Below, in pieces: positions 6,232 to 15,826 of a DNA stretch of 32,062 nucleotides. The DNA lies in NCBI GenBank assembly GCA_017445585.1, contig JAFSTX010000043.1:1-32062 (forward strand). Direction: 5' to 3'. The stretch comes from Lachnospiraceae bacterium. GTDB taxonomy: Bacteria > Bacillota > Clostridia > Lachnospirales > Lachnospiraceae. The notes under the pieces are model-generated. The model did not search any database, had not been told where the DNA came from, and worked only from the letters and a program-made list of their open reading frames with translations. Positions within the stretch are counted from its first letter, which is position 1. Every line of letters starts with the position of its first letter. The position numbers and the translations under genes were made by a program.

Positions 6232-9102
6232 TTACATATTCTTCAGGTAGTCCTCGAACTCCTCGATGGTCATGAGTATCTCGCGGGGCTTCTTGCCCTC
6301 GTCGGGACCCACCACTCCGGCATCTGCAAGCGCATCCATGATACGTGCCGCGCGGTTAAAGCCGATCTTGAAGCGGCGCTGGAGATTACCTATGGAGCCC
6401 TTGTCGTTTTCTATGATAAATCGGCCGCAGTCCGCAAAGAGCTCGTCATTATCGTCTCCTCCGCCCGCGGCTGCGTCGGCGCCTCCGCCGGCCTTTCCTG
6501 CCTTTGCGTCGACCTCCTGATCCATGGACCGCTGTCTGGCCATGGTGGCCTCATCCTGCTGATTTATCCAGAAATCCGCGATCTTCTCGATCTCGCCGTC
6601 CGATACGAACGTACCCTGTACACGGACCGGCTTGGGAGTTCCGATAGGGAAGTAGAGCATGTCGCCTTTGCCAAGCAGCTTTTCCGCGCCTGGCGAATCT
6701 ATGATGATACGCGAATCTATACTCGACGATACCGCAAAGGCGATCCTGGAAGGGATATTCGCCTTGATAAGACCGGTGATGACGTTAACCGAAGGTCTCT
6801 GCGTCGCGAGCACGAGATGGATGCCGGCTGCTCTGGCCAGCTGAGCCAGACGGCAGATGGCGTCCTCGACTTCTCTGGGGGAGGTCATCATCAGATCGGC
6901 CATCTCATCCACTATGATCACGATACGGCAGAGCTTCTCGGGGCGCTCGTCGTCCTCGTCGTGCTCATCCTCCATATCGTACTCTTCCTGCATCGAGACG
7001 ATCTTTTCATTAAAGCCGTTTATATCGCGGACTCCCATATCGGCAAAACGCTTGTAGCGCTGTTCCATCTCGGCGATGGCCCAGTTCAGAGCTCCCGCGG
7101 CCTTCTTTACGTCCGTAACTATGGGGATCATAAGGTGCGGGATACCCACGTAGGGCTTGAGCTCGACCTGCTTGGGATCTATCATTATGAGCTTGACCTC
7201 TTCGGGCGTCGCCCTGTAAAGGAGACTTACGATGATGGAGTTGATGCAGACCGACTTTCCGGAGTTTGTGGCGCCCGCGATAAGCAGGTGCGGCATCTTG
7301 GAGATATCTCCGACCACCGGATCTCCGCCGATATCCTTGCCTACGGCAAAGGACAGGATCGATTTGGCGTTTTTAAATTTATCCGTCGCCAGCACGTCCC
7401 TGATATGCACCGTAACGTTCTCGGAATTGGGCACCTCGATACCCACGGCGGCTTTGCCGGGGATGGGGGCTTCTATACGGATATCCGTAGCCGCAAGCGA
7501 AAGCTTGATATCGTTGGTCAGCGCTACGATCCTGCTGATCTTTACGCCCTGATCGGGGTGCAGCTCATATCTGGTAACAGTAGGCCCGCAGCTGATATCC
7601 GTGACCTTCGCTCCCACGCCGAAATTGCGCAGGGTATCCTCGAGCGTCGCGGCCACGCTCTTGAGCTCTGTATTGTTTACTCCGACCGATTTCTCGCTCT
7701 TCTCGAGGAGAGTAAGCGGAGGAAGCTTGTATGATCTCCTGATCTTCGGACGGCGCCTGGCCAGAGGACTCTGGCCCTCTGAAAAGACCGCTCCTGAAGA
7801 TGATTCGCGATAACCGCCGTCGCTCCAGATGCTGTCCACGGCGGGTGCATCATGCCCGCGCGGGCTCTCATCCACAGCCGCAGCGCTCCCGGCATCTATC
7901 ATAGTCTCGGGTACATCTATATGGGAGTCCTTGGGCGATGAGGCATGGATCATATCATAATCCGGCGCCTTGACGTCTGCCGCAGGGATAAAGCTCTCCC
8001 CTGAACTCTCCTGTTCGTCAGGTGCACTTTCCAAATCGACTAATCCTCCCGCGGCATCTATCCTGGCCAGCTCATCTGAACTGCGGTAATCGCGGTTCAG
8101 GAATATCGGACCGTTTGAAAGAGGCTGTGCATTCTCATCAAATGGAGCCTGCATCTCATCTGCGAGCCCGTGTATGCGAAGCTGGGGCTCAGCAGGATCG
8201 GTAAGAACTCCCGAAGGCAGCGGCACTTCGTTTTTGATTTTTTCAGGCTCGCCTTTTTTGCCTCGCCGTGAGACGGACGAAGGCAGTACCCCGTGCTTAT
8301 AGTCGGAGTATTTCTCCTGTCCTGCCATATCTATATTCTCTACACCGCTGACCTTGCGGTCCAGCCTGCGCACGGCTTCTCTGCGCGCTTCAAGCTTTTC
8401 CTCACGCTGCTCTGCCCTGCGCAGATTACGTTCTTCGTTCCTAAGAGCCCTGCTCTCCTGACGGTAATCACGTTCTTCCTCGGAGCGCTCGCGTATCCGC
8501 GACACGCCGCTGAGAAGTGGCGAGATAACGGAACGGCCGGTGATCAGTACAAAGCAGATGAGCGTCAGAAAGACAAGTATAAAATACGCGCCGACGCGGC
8601 CTATGGCAGGTGCCAGGAGCGAAGCAAAACCTCCGCCGACTATACCGCCGCCGGAGCCCTTGATACCGAGATCATAGAAGTCCTCCGCATCATACGTCCC
8701 TATTCCCGTACGCTTTATCAGCGCGGCAATGCCGGAGAGCGAAATAAAAATGAGTATCATGCCCAGCGAACGAAGGACAGCCCTCCAGCCGTCAGCAGGA
8801 ACGCGCAGTATCAGATAGATGATGATAAATCCGAGAAAGAACGGGAACACATATCCCAGCACTCCGAATGTGCCGAGCTGAAGGTTGCGGAGCCACTTGC
8901 CGAATTCGCCGGCGAGGTTCAGGACCCCCAGAAACAAAATAATGGAGACCAGAGCCACCAGAATGATGGCTATCTCCTTCCTGAGTGCTGTATTCTCTGC
9001 CCTGACCTGCGCAGTCCTGCCTCGTGCGGGGTTGGAACGCTGTGCGGTATAGGTTATGGTCTTCTTCGATCTCTTTTTCGCAGTTTTCTTTTTCTGTGCC
9101 AC
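6232..9102 (-). CDS. ftsK: DNA translocase FtsK/SpoIIIE
   Basis: ATP-driven DNA pump that clears the chromosome from the closing division septum (and the forespore in spore formers). The 956-residue product has a basic start (KKKTAKKRSKK), four hydrophobic helices within roughly residues 40-190, a long charged linker rich in Arg/Glu then acidic segments, and the motor domain with Walker A GATNSGKS (610-617) and Walker B IVIIVDEMAD (near 730). The C-terminal winged-helix gamma domain, which reads KOPS/SRS-type DNA signals, is present (about the last 75 residues). The start is GTG at 9100-9102 after AGGAGAG. I cannot tell FtsK from SpoIIIE function by sequence alone. It lies between prmA and murE on the same strand. 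Confidence 0.95.
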   Translation of the reverse strand: MAQKKKTAKKRSKKTITYTAQRSNPARGRTAQVRAENTALRKEIAIILVALVSIILFLGVLNLAGEFGKWLRNLQLGTFGVLGYVFPFFLGFIIIYLILRVPADGWRAVLRSLGMILIFISLSGIAALIKRTGIGTYDAEDFYDLGIKGSGGGIVGGGFASLLAPAIGRVGAYFILVFLTLICFVLITGRSVISPLLSGVSRIRERSEEERDYRQESRALRNEERNLRRAEQREEKLEARREAVRRLDRKVSGVENIDMAGQEKYSDYKHGVLPSSVSRRGKKGEPEKIKNEVPLPSGVLTDPAEPQLRIHGLADEMQAPFDENAQPLSNGPIFLNRDYRSSDELARIDAAGGLVDLESAPDEQESSGESFIPAADVKAPDYDMIHASSPKDSHIDVPETMIDAGSAAAVDESPRGHDAPAVDSIWSDGGYRESSSGAVFSEGQSPLARRRPKIRRSYKLPPLTLLEKSEKSVGVNNTELKSVAATLEDTLRNFGVGAKVTDISCGPTVTRYELHPDQGVKISRIVALTNDIKLSLAATDIRIEAPIPGKAAVGIEVPNSENVTVHIRDVLATDKFKNAKSILSFAVGKDIGGDPVVGDISKMPHLLIAGATNSGKSVCINSIIVSLLYRATPEEVKLIMIDPKQVELKPYVGIPHLMIPIVTDVKKAAGALNWAIAEMEQRYKRFADMGVRDINGFNEKIVSMQEEYDMEDEHDEDDERPEKLCRIVIIVDEMADLMMTSPREVEDAICRLAQLARAAGIHLVLATQRPSVNVITGLIKANIPSRIAFAVSSSIDSRIIIDSPGAEKLLGKGDMLYFPIGTPKPVRVQGTFVSDGEIEKIADFWINQQDEATMARQRSMDQEVDAKAGKAGGGADAAAGGGDDNDELFADCGRFIIENDKGSIGNLQRRFKIGFNRAARIMDALADAGVVGPDEGKKPREILMTIEEFEDYLKNM

Positions 9103-9155
9103 GAAATCTCTCCTGTTCCTTAATTATGAATATATACGCCGGCCGCAGAGAACCA

Positions 9156-10118
9156 TCAGACCTTTAGTGCTGTCATCCCCACCCACTCGCCGTCATGCGT
9201 GACCTCAAGCAGCTTCCAGGCCGGATTCGTCTCAAAGGCTGCTCTCACATCGGCCTCTTTGGAGTCTATTATACCACTAACTATGAAGATTCCGCCATCC
9301 TTAATATGAGACGGAATAACATCCGTAAGCATGATTATGGCCGGAGCGAGGATATTCGCGCAGACCAGGTCATAGCCGCTGCCCACGCGTTCTTTGACCG
9401 CAGGGTCATCTATGATATTTCCGGCGACGATATCAAAGTCCTCCTCCGGTATCGAATTTACTGCTGCGTTCTCGCGCGCCGCCGTGATCGCAGCCGGATC
9501 CAGATCCGTCCCCAGTGCGTACGATGCTCCCGACCTGAGCGCTATGATGGAGAGTATGCCGCTTCCGGTGCCCACGTCGAGGACTCTGTCTCCTTCGTGC
9601 ACATATCTCCTGATGGCTCTTGTGCACAGCTTCGTAGTCTCATGTGATCCCGTACCGAACGCGGCGCCCGGATCTATCTCAATGAGCAGCTTGTCACCGG
9701 CTCCCTCGGGAACGGATTCCCAGGTGGGTTTGATCAGAATATCATCCACGGTAAACGGATGGAAGTACTTCTTCCAGTTGTTAAGCCAGTCTTCATCACA
9801 GCTCTCTCCCTCAGTGACGGTAAGCGGCCCGGCGCTGCACCAGCCTGCGACTTCATCCAGCGCGTCCCTGACCGAGGCCAGCATGGCGGCACGTTTGTCC
9901 GGATCCATATCCGAATCCAGATAAAAGCTTACTCGCGCGCTGCCGTCATCCTCTGGCAGCTCCGGCAGAATATCCACGAACATCTCTCTGGTATCTACAT
10001 CGGTAAGAGGCACGTTGTCGTCGATCTCGATGCCCTCCACTCCGCATTCTGAGAGTGCTTCACTGATAAAATCCACAGCTTCGGTAGTAGTCTCTATGGT
10101 GTATTTTTTCCAGATCAT
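9156..10118 (-). CDS. prmA: ribosomal protein L11 methyltransferase
   Basis: SAM-dependent methyltransferase that modifies ribosomal protein L11. The 320-residue product has an N-terminal substrate-recognition domain, the family signature DPGAAFGTGSHETT (149-162), the SAM-binding VLDVGTGSGIL (179-189), and ANILAPAI further on. The length is normal. The ATG start has AGGAAA upstream. It follows dnaJ by only 17 bases; the dnaJ-prmA order is common in Clostridia, so it is probably co-transcribed with the heat-shock genes. Confidence 0.95.
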   Translation of the reverse strand: MIWKKYTIETTTEAVDFISEALSECGVEGIEIDDNVPLTDVDTREMFVDILPELPEDDGSARVSFYLDSDMDPDKRAAMLASVRDALDEVAGWCSAGPLTVTEGESCDEDWLNNWKKYFHPFTVDDILIKPTWESVPEGAGDKLLIEIDPGAAFGTGSHETTKLCTRAIRRYVHEGDRVLDVGTGSGILSIIALRSGASYALGTDLDPAAITAARENAAVNSIPEEDFDIVAGNIIDDPAVKERVGSGYDLVCANILAPAIIMLTDVIPSHIKDGGIFIVSGIIDSKEADVRAAFETNPAWKLLEVTHDGEWVGMTALKV

Positions 10119-10135
10119 CTGCTGTTTCCTGCCGG

Positions 10136-11263
10136 TTATTTCTTTATCCTGCCCACGGTGCCTCCGATGGTCTCGTCAAAGGCTTTCATGGCTTTCTTCT
10201 GTTTGTCGTTCATGCGCTCGGGGATCCTGACCATAAAGGTCACATAGTGATCTCCTCTGTACCCGCGCTCACGCAGCGAAGGGACTCCCTTGCCGCGAAG
10301 TCTGATACGGGTGCCCGGCTGTGTACCGGCCTTCAGCTCGTACTCCACCTCGCCGTCCACGGTCCTGATGCGGATCGTATCTCCCAGCGCAGCCTGCGCC
10401 ACAGATATCTCGCACGTGGAAAAAAGGTCCGTATCCTCTCTGGTAAATACGGGGCTTTGGGCTACATAGACCTCCACGAGCAGATCGCCCTTGGGGCCTC
10501 CGTTCTCACCCGGCTCGCCGTAGCCCGATACGCGCACACTCTGGCCGTTGCTGATGCCTGCAGGAATCTTGACCTTTACGAGCTTGCGCGATGAAGTATA
10601 TCCCGTGCCGCGGCACGAGCTGCAGCGGTCCTTCACTACGGTACCCTTGCCGTTGCAGCTCGGGCAGACCGAGGCCTGACGCATCATTCCGAAGATCGAC
10701 TGAGTATCGCGTACTACCTGACCGCTTCCGCCGCACTGACCGCATTTTACCGGGCTCGTGCCCTCCTTTGCACCGGTGCCGTGGCAGCGTTCACAGATAT
10801 CTTTCGTGTTCACGCTGATCTCCTTCTCGGTACCGAAGACAGATTCCTCAAAAGTGATCCTGACACTCGTACGCACACTGGCGCCCTGACGTGCCTGACT
10901 GGCCGTCCCCCCTCTGGATCTGCCGCCGCCGAAGAGATCTCCGAATATGTCTCCGAATATATCCCCGGTAAAGCCGCCGCCGAAATCAAAACCTGAAAAT
11001 CCCGAGAATCCTCCACCGGCGCCGGCGCCGCCCTGTTCGAATGCAGCATGTCCGAACTGATCGTAGGCTTTTCTCTTTTCGGGGTCGCTGAGCACGGCAT
11101 ACGCCTCCGAAGCCTCTTTGAACTTCTCCTCGGCTTCCTTGTCGTTGGGATGGGTATCGGGGTGATATTTTTTTGCGAGGGAACGGTAGGCTTTTTTGAG
11201 GGCCGCCTCGTCGGCGTCCCTGCCTACTCCCAGTACCTCGTAATAGTCTCTCTTTTCTGCCAT
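10136..11263 (-). CDS. dnaJ: chaperone DnaJ (Hsp40)
   Basis: Co-chaperone that delivers unfolded clients to DnaK and stimulates its ATPase. The 375-residue product has the J domain with HPD (34-36), a Gly/Phe-rich segment (about 72-125), a zinc domain with four CxxC pairs (157/160, 174/177, 200/203, 214/217) and a C-terminal client-binding region. This is a complete class I DnaJ. The ATG is preceded by AGGAA. It lies downstream of dnaK after a 108-base gap containing a strong GC hairpin. Because dnaK itself is interrupted in this sequence, the intact dnaJ, grpE and hrcA around it argue for a recent mutation or a sequence error. Confidence 0.97.
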   Translation of the reverse strand: MAEKRDYYEVLGVGRDADEAALKKAYRSLAKKYHPDTHPNDKEAEEKFKEASEAYAVLSDPEKRKAYDQFGHAAFEQGGAGAGGGFSGFSGFDFGGGFTGDIFGDIFGDLFGGGRSRGGTASQARQGASVRTSVRITFEESVFGTEKEISVNTKDICERCHGTGAKEGTSPVKCGQCGGSGQVVRDTQSIFGMMRQASVCPSCNGKGTVVKDRCSSCRGTGYTSSRKLVKVKIPAGISNGQSVRVSGYGEPGENGGPKGDLLVEVYVAQSPVFTREDTDLFSTCEISVAQAALGDTIRIRTVDGEVEYELKAGTQPGTRIRLRGKGVPSLRERGYRGDHYVTFMVRIPERMNDKQKKAMKAFDETIGGTVGRIKK

Positions 11264-11321
11264 TTTATAAACTTCCTGTTATATTATTGCACATTTTGCT
11301 GTGCTCTTAAAACGCACTTTT

Positions 11322-11343
11322 GGGCGACCGTTTGCGGCCGCCC
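11322..11343 (-). other. intercistronic hairpin between dnaK and dnaJ
   Basis: On the minus strand GGGCGGCCG pairs with CGGTCGCCC (nine pairs, one of them G-U) around a four-base loop. It is followed by AAAAGTGCG rather than a T run, so it does not look like an efficient terminator. It may protect or process the dnaK mRNA end and set the dnaK:dnaJ ratio. Confidence 0.55.
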
Positions 11344-11371
11344 TTCAGTGCTTATTCAGTAATGCTTTTTA

Positions 11372-13288
<1,917 letters not shown>

Positions 13289-13885
13289 TTAATTTGCTAC
13301 CTTGACCATGCTGTAGCGCACTACCGTGCCGTTCATGGTATAACCCTTCTGAAACTCCTCGACCACGGTATTTGCCGGCTGCTCTTCATCCTCGACGTGC
13401 ATCACGGCGTTGTGGAAGTCAGGGTTAAAGGGCTGCCCGACGGCTTCGATCGGTTTCACACCCAGTCCCTCCAATGCGCTCATCAGATGCCTGTAGGTCT
13501 TGTCCATACCATCGACAAAAGGATCCTCTTTCTGTTCTTCCGACAGAGTCGCCAGCCCTCTCTCGAAGTTATCCACGACCGGCAGGATCTGCTCGATCAC
13601 ATTGCGCTTGCCCATATCGAATCTGGCTGCCTTTTCCGCGTCGGTGCGCTTGCGGTAGTTGTCGAACTCCGCGAGGCTCCTGCGCAGACGGTCGTTCAGA
13701 TCGTCGATCTGTGCCTGGGCAGCAGCTGCTTTGGTGCTCTCGGCAGCTTCCTGCTCCGTCACGGGCTTACCGTCTCCGGGAACTTCGGTTTTCTCTTCGG
13801 GAGCGGAGCCGGCTTTTTGCGTATCCTCGCTTTTGCTGGTCTGCTCCGTTTCAAGTTCCTTTTCTTTCTTTTCCTTCTTGCTCAT
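13289..13885 (-). CDS. grpE: nucleotide exchange factor GrpE
   Basis: Promotes ADP release from DnaK. The 198-residue product has a highly charged, low-complexity N-terminal part (residues 1 to about 55, many Glu, Lys and Ala), a long coiled-coil helix (QIDDLNDRLRRSLAEFDNYRKRT, dimerisation), and the C-terminal beta domain with the family signature ending in VEEFQKGYTMNGTVVRYSMVKV. Its ATG overlaps the hrcA stop by one base (TAATG), so translation is likely coupled. The dnaK start lies 48 bases further on. Confidence 0.96.
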   Translation of the reverse strand: MSKKEKKEKELETEQTSKSEDTQKAGSAPEEKTEVPGDGKPVTEQEAAESTKAAAAQAQIDDLNDRLRRSLAEFDNYRKRTDAEKAARFDMGKRNVIEQILPVVDNFERGLATLSEEQKEDPFVDGMDKTYRHLMSALEGLGVKPIEAVGQPFNPDFHNAVMHVEDEEQPANTVVEEFQKGYTMNGTVVRYSMVKVAN

Positions 13886-14913
13886 TATTCTTCGTCCTTT
13901 TTAAATGCTTCATTAAGCTGAAACATCGTATCCTTAAGTGTAGTCACGACCTTCTCATAGTTCATGCGTTTCGGTCCGATAATACCGATCTTGCCGTGGA
14001 CACCGCCCTCCAGCTCATAGCTGGCAGTGACCACGCTGCAGTCCTTCATGGATTCGACCGGTATCTCGTCTCCGATGAGGATCTGTATGTCGTGATGCTC
14101 GCCCCTGTCCGCGAAGACCGGCCTCAGGCTGTCCTTCTCTTCGAGAGTGCTGATGATCTCGCTGGCAGTGTCTCCTCCGGCCAGCTCCGGGTACATGAAG
14201 ATGTTCGGAGCGCCGCTGGTATAGACCTTGGGGCTGGAGTCTGCTTCGATGGAAGCCGCTATGGCGTCAAGAACGCTGCTGACTATATCGCCGAACTCTC
14301 CGGCCTCATCCTTGATCCTGGTGATGAGAGCCAGTGTAATCTCATCCATCGACAGACCGTTGAGGTTATTATTGAGGAGGAGATTCAGTCTGAGGAGTTC
14401 CTCATCGCTGAGATCCTTGCCCACGTCAAAGATATTGTTCCTGACGACGTTGCCGCTCAGAACTATCACGCCGAGGAGCTTGCCCTCGTCCATCCTGGAA
14501 AGCTGGATGAATTTGAGTTTGTTCGCGGAGTACGTAGGGCCGGTGACCATGGTGGCGTATTTGGTGTTGCAGGCAAGGAGCTTGGCCATGTGCATCAGCA
14601 GCTCCTCTACTCTGTCTACACGCTTTATCAGCATGTCGTCACGGCTCGTGTCGGCGGGAAGCTGGCGTTCCTCCATCATCTCGTCCACATAGAGGCGATA
14701 TCCTCTGTCCGTGGGGATGCAGCCGGCGGAGGTGTGAGGCTGCGCGATCAGTCCCATCTCCCTCAGGTCGGACATCTCATTGCGGATCGTTGCCGGCGAG
14801 ACCTGAAGCCCAGAGAGCTTCGAGATCGTCCTGGAGCCGACCGGTTCACCGGTCTCCTGGTAATTGCGGATGATGGCATTCAGTATGGCTTTTTTTCTGC
14901 TGTCCAGCTCCAC
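13885..14913 (-). CDS. hrcA: heat-inducible transcription repressor HrcA
   Basis: Represses class I heat-shock genes by binding CIRCE, with GroEL modulating its activity. The product (342 residues from the chosen start) begins with a winged-helix segment containing ETGEPVGSRTISK and SPATIRNEMSDL, the family hallmark, then a GAF-like middle domain. I chose GTG at 14911-14913 (VELDSRKKAIL), preceded by GAGAGGAG at proper spacing. The frame is open to an ATG at 14944-14946, but that codon lies inside the CIRCE loop, has no ribosome site, and would force the operator into the coding region. First gene of hrcA-grpE-dnaK-dnaJ, so it should regulate itself. Confidence 0.95.
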   Translation of the reverse strand: MELDSRKKAILNAIIRNYQETGEPVGSRTISKLSGLQVSPATIRNEMSDLREMGLIAQPHTSAGCIPTDRGYRLYVDEMMEERQLPADTSRDDMLIKRVDRVEELLMHMAKLLACNTKYATMVTGPTYSANKLKFIQLSRMDEGKLLGVIVLSGNVVRNNIFDVGKDLSDEELLRLNLLLNNNLNGLSMDEITLALITRIKDEAGEFGDIVSSVLDAIAASIEADSSPKVYTSGAPNIFMYPELAGGDTASEIISTLEEKDSLRPVFADRGEHHDIQILIGDEIPVESMKDCSVVTASYELEGGVHGKIGIIGPKRMNYEKVVTTLKDTMFQLNEAFKKDEE

Positions 14914-14930
14914 GGCTTCTCCTCTCTGTG

Positions 14931-14957
14931 TTAGCACTCCTCGCATGTGAGTGCTAA
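14931..14957. promoter_or_regulatory. CIRCE operator (HrcA binding site)
   Basis: TTAGCACTC, nine bases, GAGTGCTAA: both arms match the CIRCE consensus perfectly and the spacing is canonical. It lies 12 bases downstream of the -10 box of the hrcA promoter and just before the hrcA ribosome site. HrcA bound here would block transcription start and expression of the operon. Confidence 0.97.
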
Positions 14958-14968
14958 CATCTTGCTAT

Positions 14969-14997
14969 ATAATACGACTCCGCCCTCCCTGTGTCAA
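14969..14997 (-). promoter_or_regulatory. sigma-A promoter of the hrcA-grpE-dnaK-dnaJ operon
   Basis: On the minus strand TTGACA (14997-14992), 17 bases, TATTAT (14974-14969). The consensus strength is what is expected where control is by repression. CIRCE follows directly. Confidence 0.9.
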
Positions 14998-15047
14998 CTT
15001 ATTTTTTCCGATTTTAGAGATTTTATAAAACCTTAATAATTAGAAGG

Positions 15048-15076
15048 TTGTCTTGGCTTTTTGCGGTATTTATAAT
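15048..15076 (+). promoter_or_regulatory. promoter of the rightward membrane-protein gene
   Basis: TTGTCT (15048-15053), 17 bases, TATAAT (15071-15076), then the ribosome site and ATG at 15103. It is divergent from the heat-shock promoter; the two -35 boxes are about 50 bases apart, so the two units could influence each other. Confidence 0.7.
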
Positions 15077-15102
15077 ATGAACGCAGCACGATCGGAGGGA
15101 TC

Positions 15103-15825
15103 ATGTCTCTTAACTGTGATATAGGAAAAAGCATAGTGGCTACACTGCCCCGGGACGAAGCCGAGGCTCTCTGTCAGTATCTGAATTATCACTGCGTGGA
15201 CGCCATTCTCTGCCGCTGCGCGCAGGATGATATGTGTGCTCTGGCAGTTGACGATTCATGCCGTGAAAAGGCCTCACGCCTGATCGCGGATTACAGGCAG
15301 ACGCACGATAAAAGCGCCAGAAAGCATCCTCCCGTGATCACAGTCATCACCGAGAAGATAAGCGACCTGACTTCATCCGGCCTGCTCTTTATCATATGCG
15401 GAGCCATAGTCTTTCTGATCTCCGCTCTGAGGCTGATGCGCGTAGTGGGCTTCCGGTCACTATTCCTTGCGGAGACAGATCCCTTAAGCAGAGTTCTCCT
15501 TATCATAGAGCTGCTGCTTGGCGCGGTATTCCTGTTCTTTGGCATAAGGCTCCTTATCAAGGCAGGCAAAGCCAGGACCTGCCGCAACAGTGAGAGCGCC
15601 TATACGCTGCAGGTCATCACCTGGTTCCTGGGGACATACTCCCCCGAGGATCTTGACAAACTCTGCGAGAACGACGAAGACGGCGCTGCCCCCGGAGAGG
15701 CGCGCCGCCGTCAGATCCGCCGATGCATACGGCGGGAATTCGGAGTGGAGGACCGGGACTACCTCGACTATCTGGCCGAGGAGACCTACGCCTCACTCTA
15801 TCACACAAGGAAGTTCGGAGATTGA
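15103..15825 (+). CDS. Cys-rich two-helix membrane protein of unknown function
   Basis: The 240-residue product has three parts. The N-terminal 65 residues carry seven Cys (5, 24, 31, 37, 39, 45, 53) and faintly resemble DUF2007-type small signalling domains (LPRDEAEALCQYLNYHCVDAI); this link is tentative. Two hydrophobic helices follow (about 93-112 and 131-152). The last 75 residues are soluble, charged and helical (PEDLDKLCEN, then an Arg-rich stretch). No signal peptide is seen. The ATG follows GGAGGG and a good promoter, so the gene is probably real. It is the only rightward gene in the window and its stop lies one base from the stop of the giant secreted protein gene. I do not recognise the family and propose no function. 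Confidence 0.8.
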   Translation: MSLNCDIGKSIVATLPRDEAEALCQYLNYHCVDAILCRCAQDDMCALAVDDSCREKASRLIADYRQTHDKSARKHPPVITVITEKISDLTSSGLLFIICGAIVFLISALRLMRVVGFRSLFLAETDPLSRVLLIIELLLGAVFLFFGIRLLIKAGKARTCRNSESAYTLQVITWFLGTYSPEDLDKLCENDEDGAAPGEARRRQIRRCIRREFGVEDRDYLDYLAEETYASLYHTRKFGD

Positions 15826-15826
15826 A

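Noticed and set aside
14944-14946. ATG inside the CIRCE loop as hrcA start
   Set aside because: No ribosome site, and it lies in the operator; GTG at 14913 has a good ribosome site and matches the family start.
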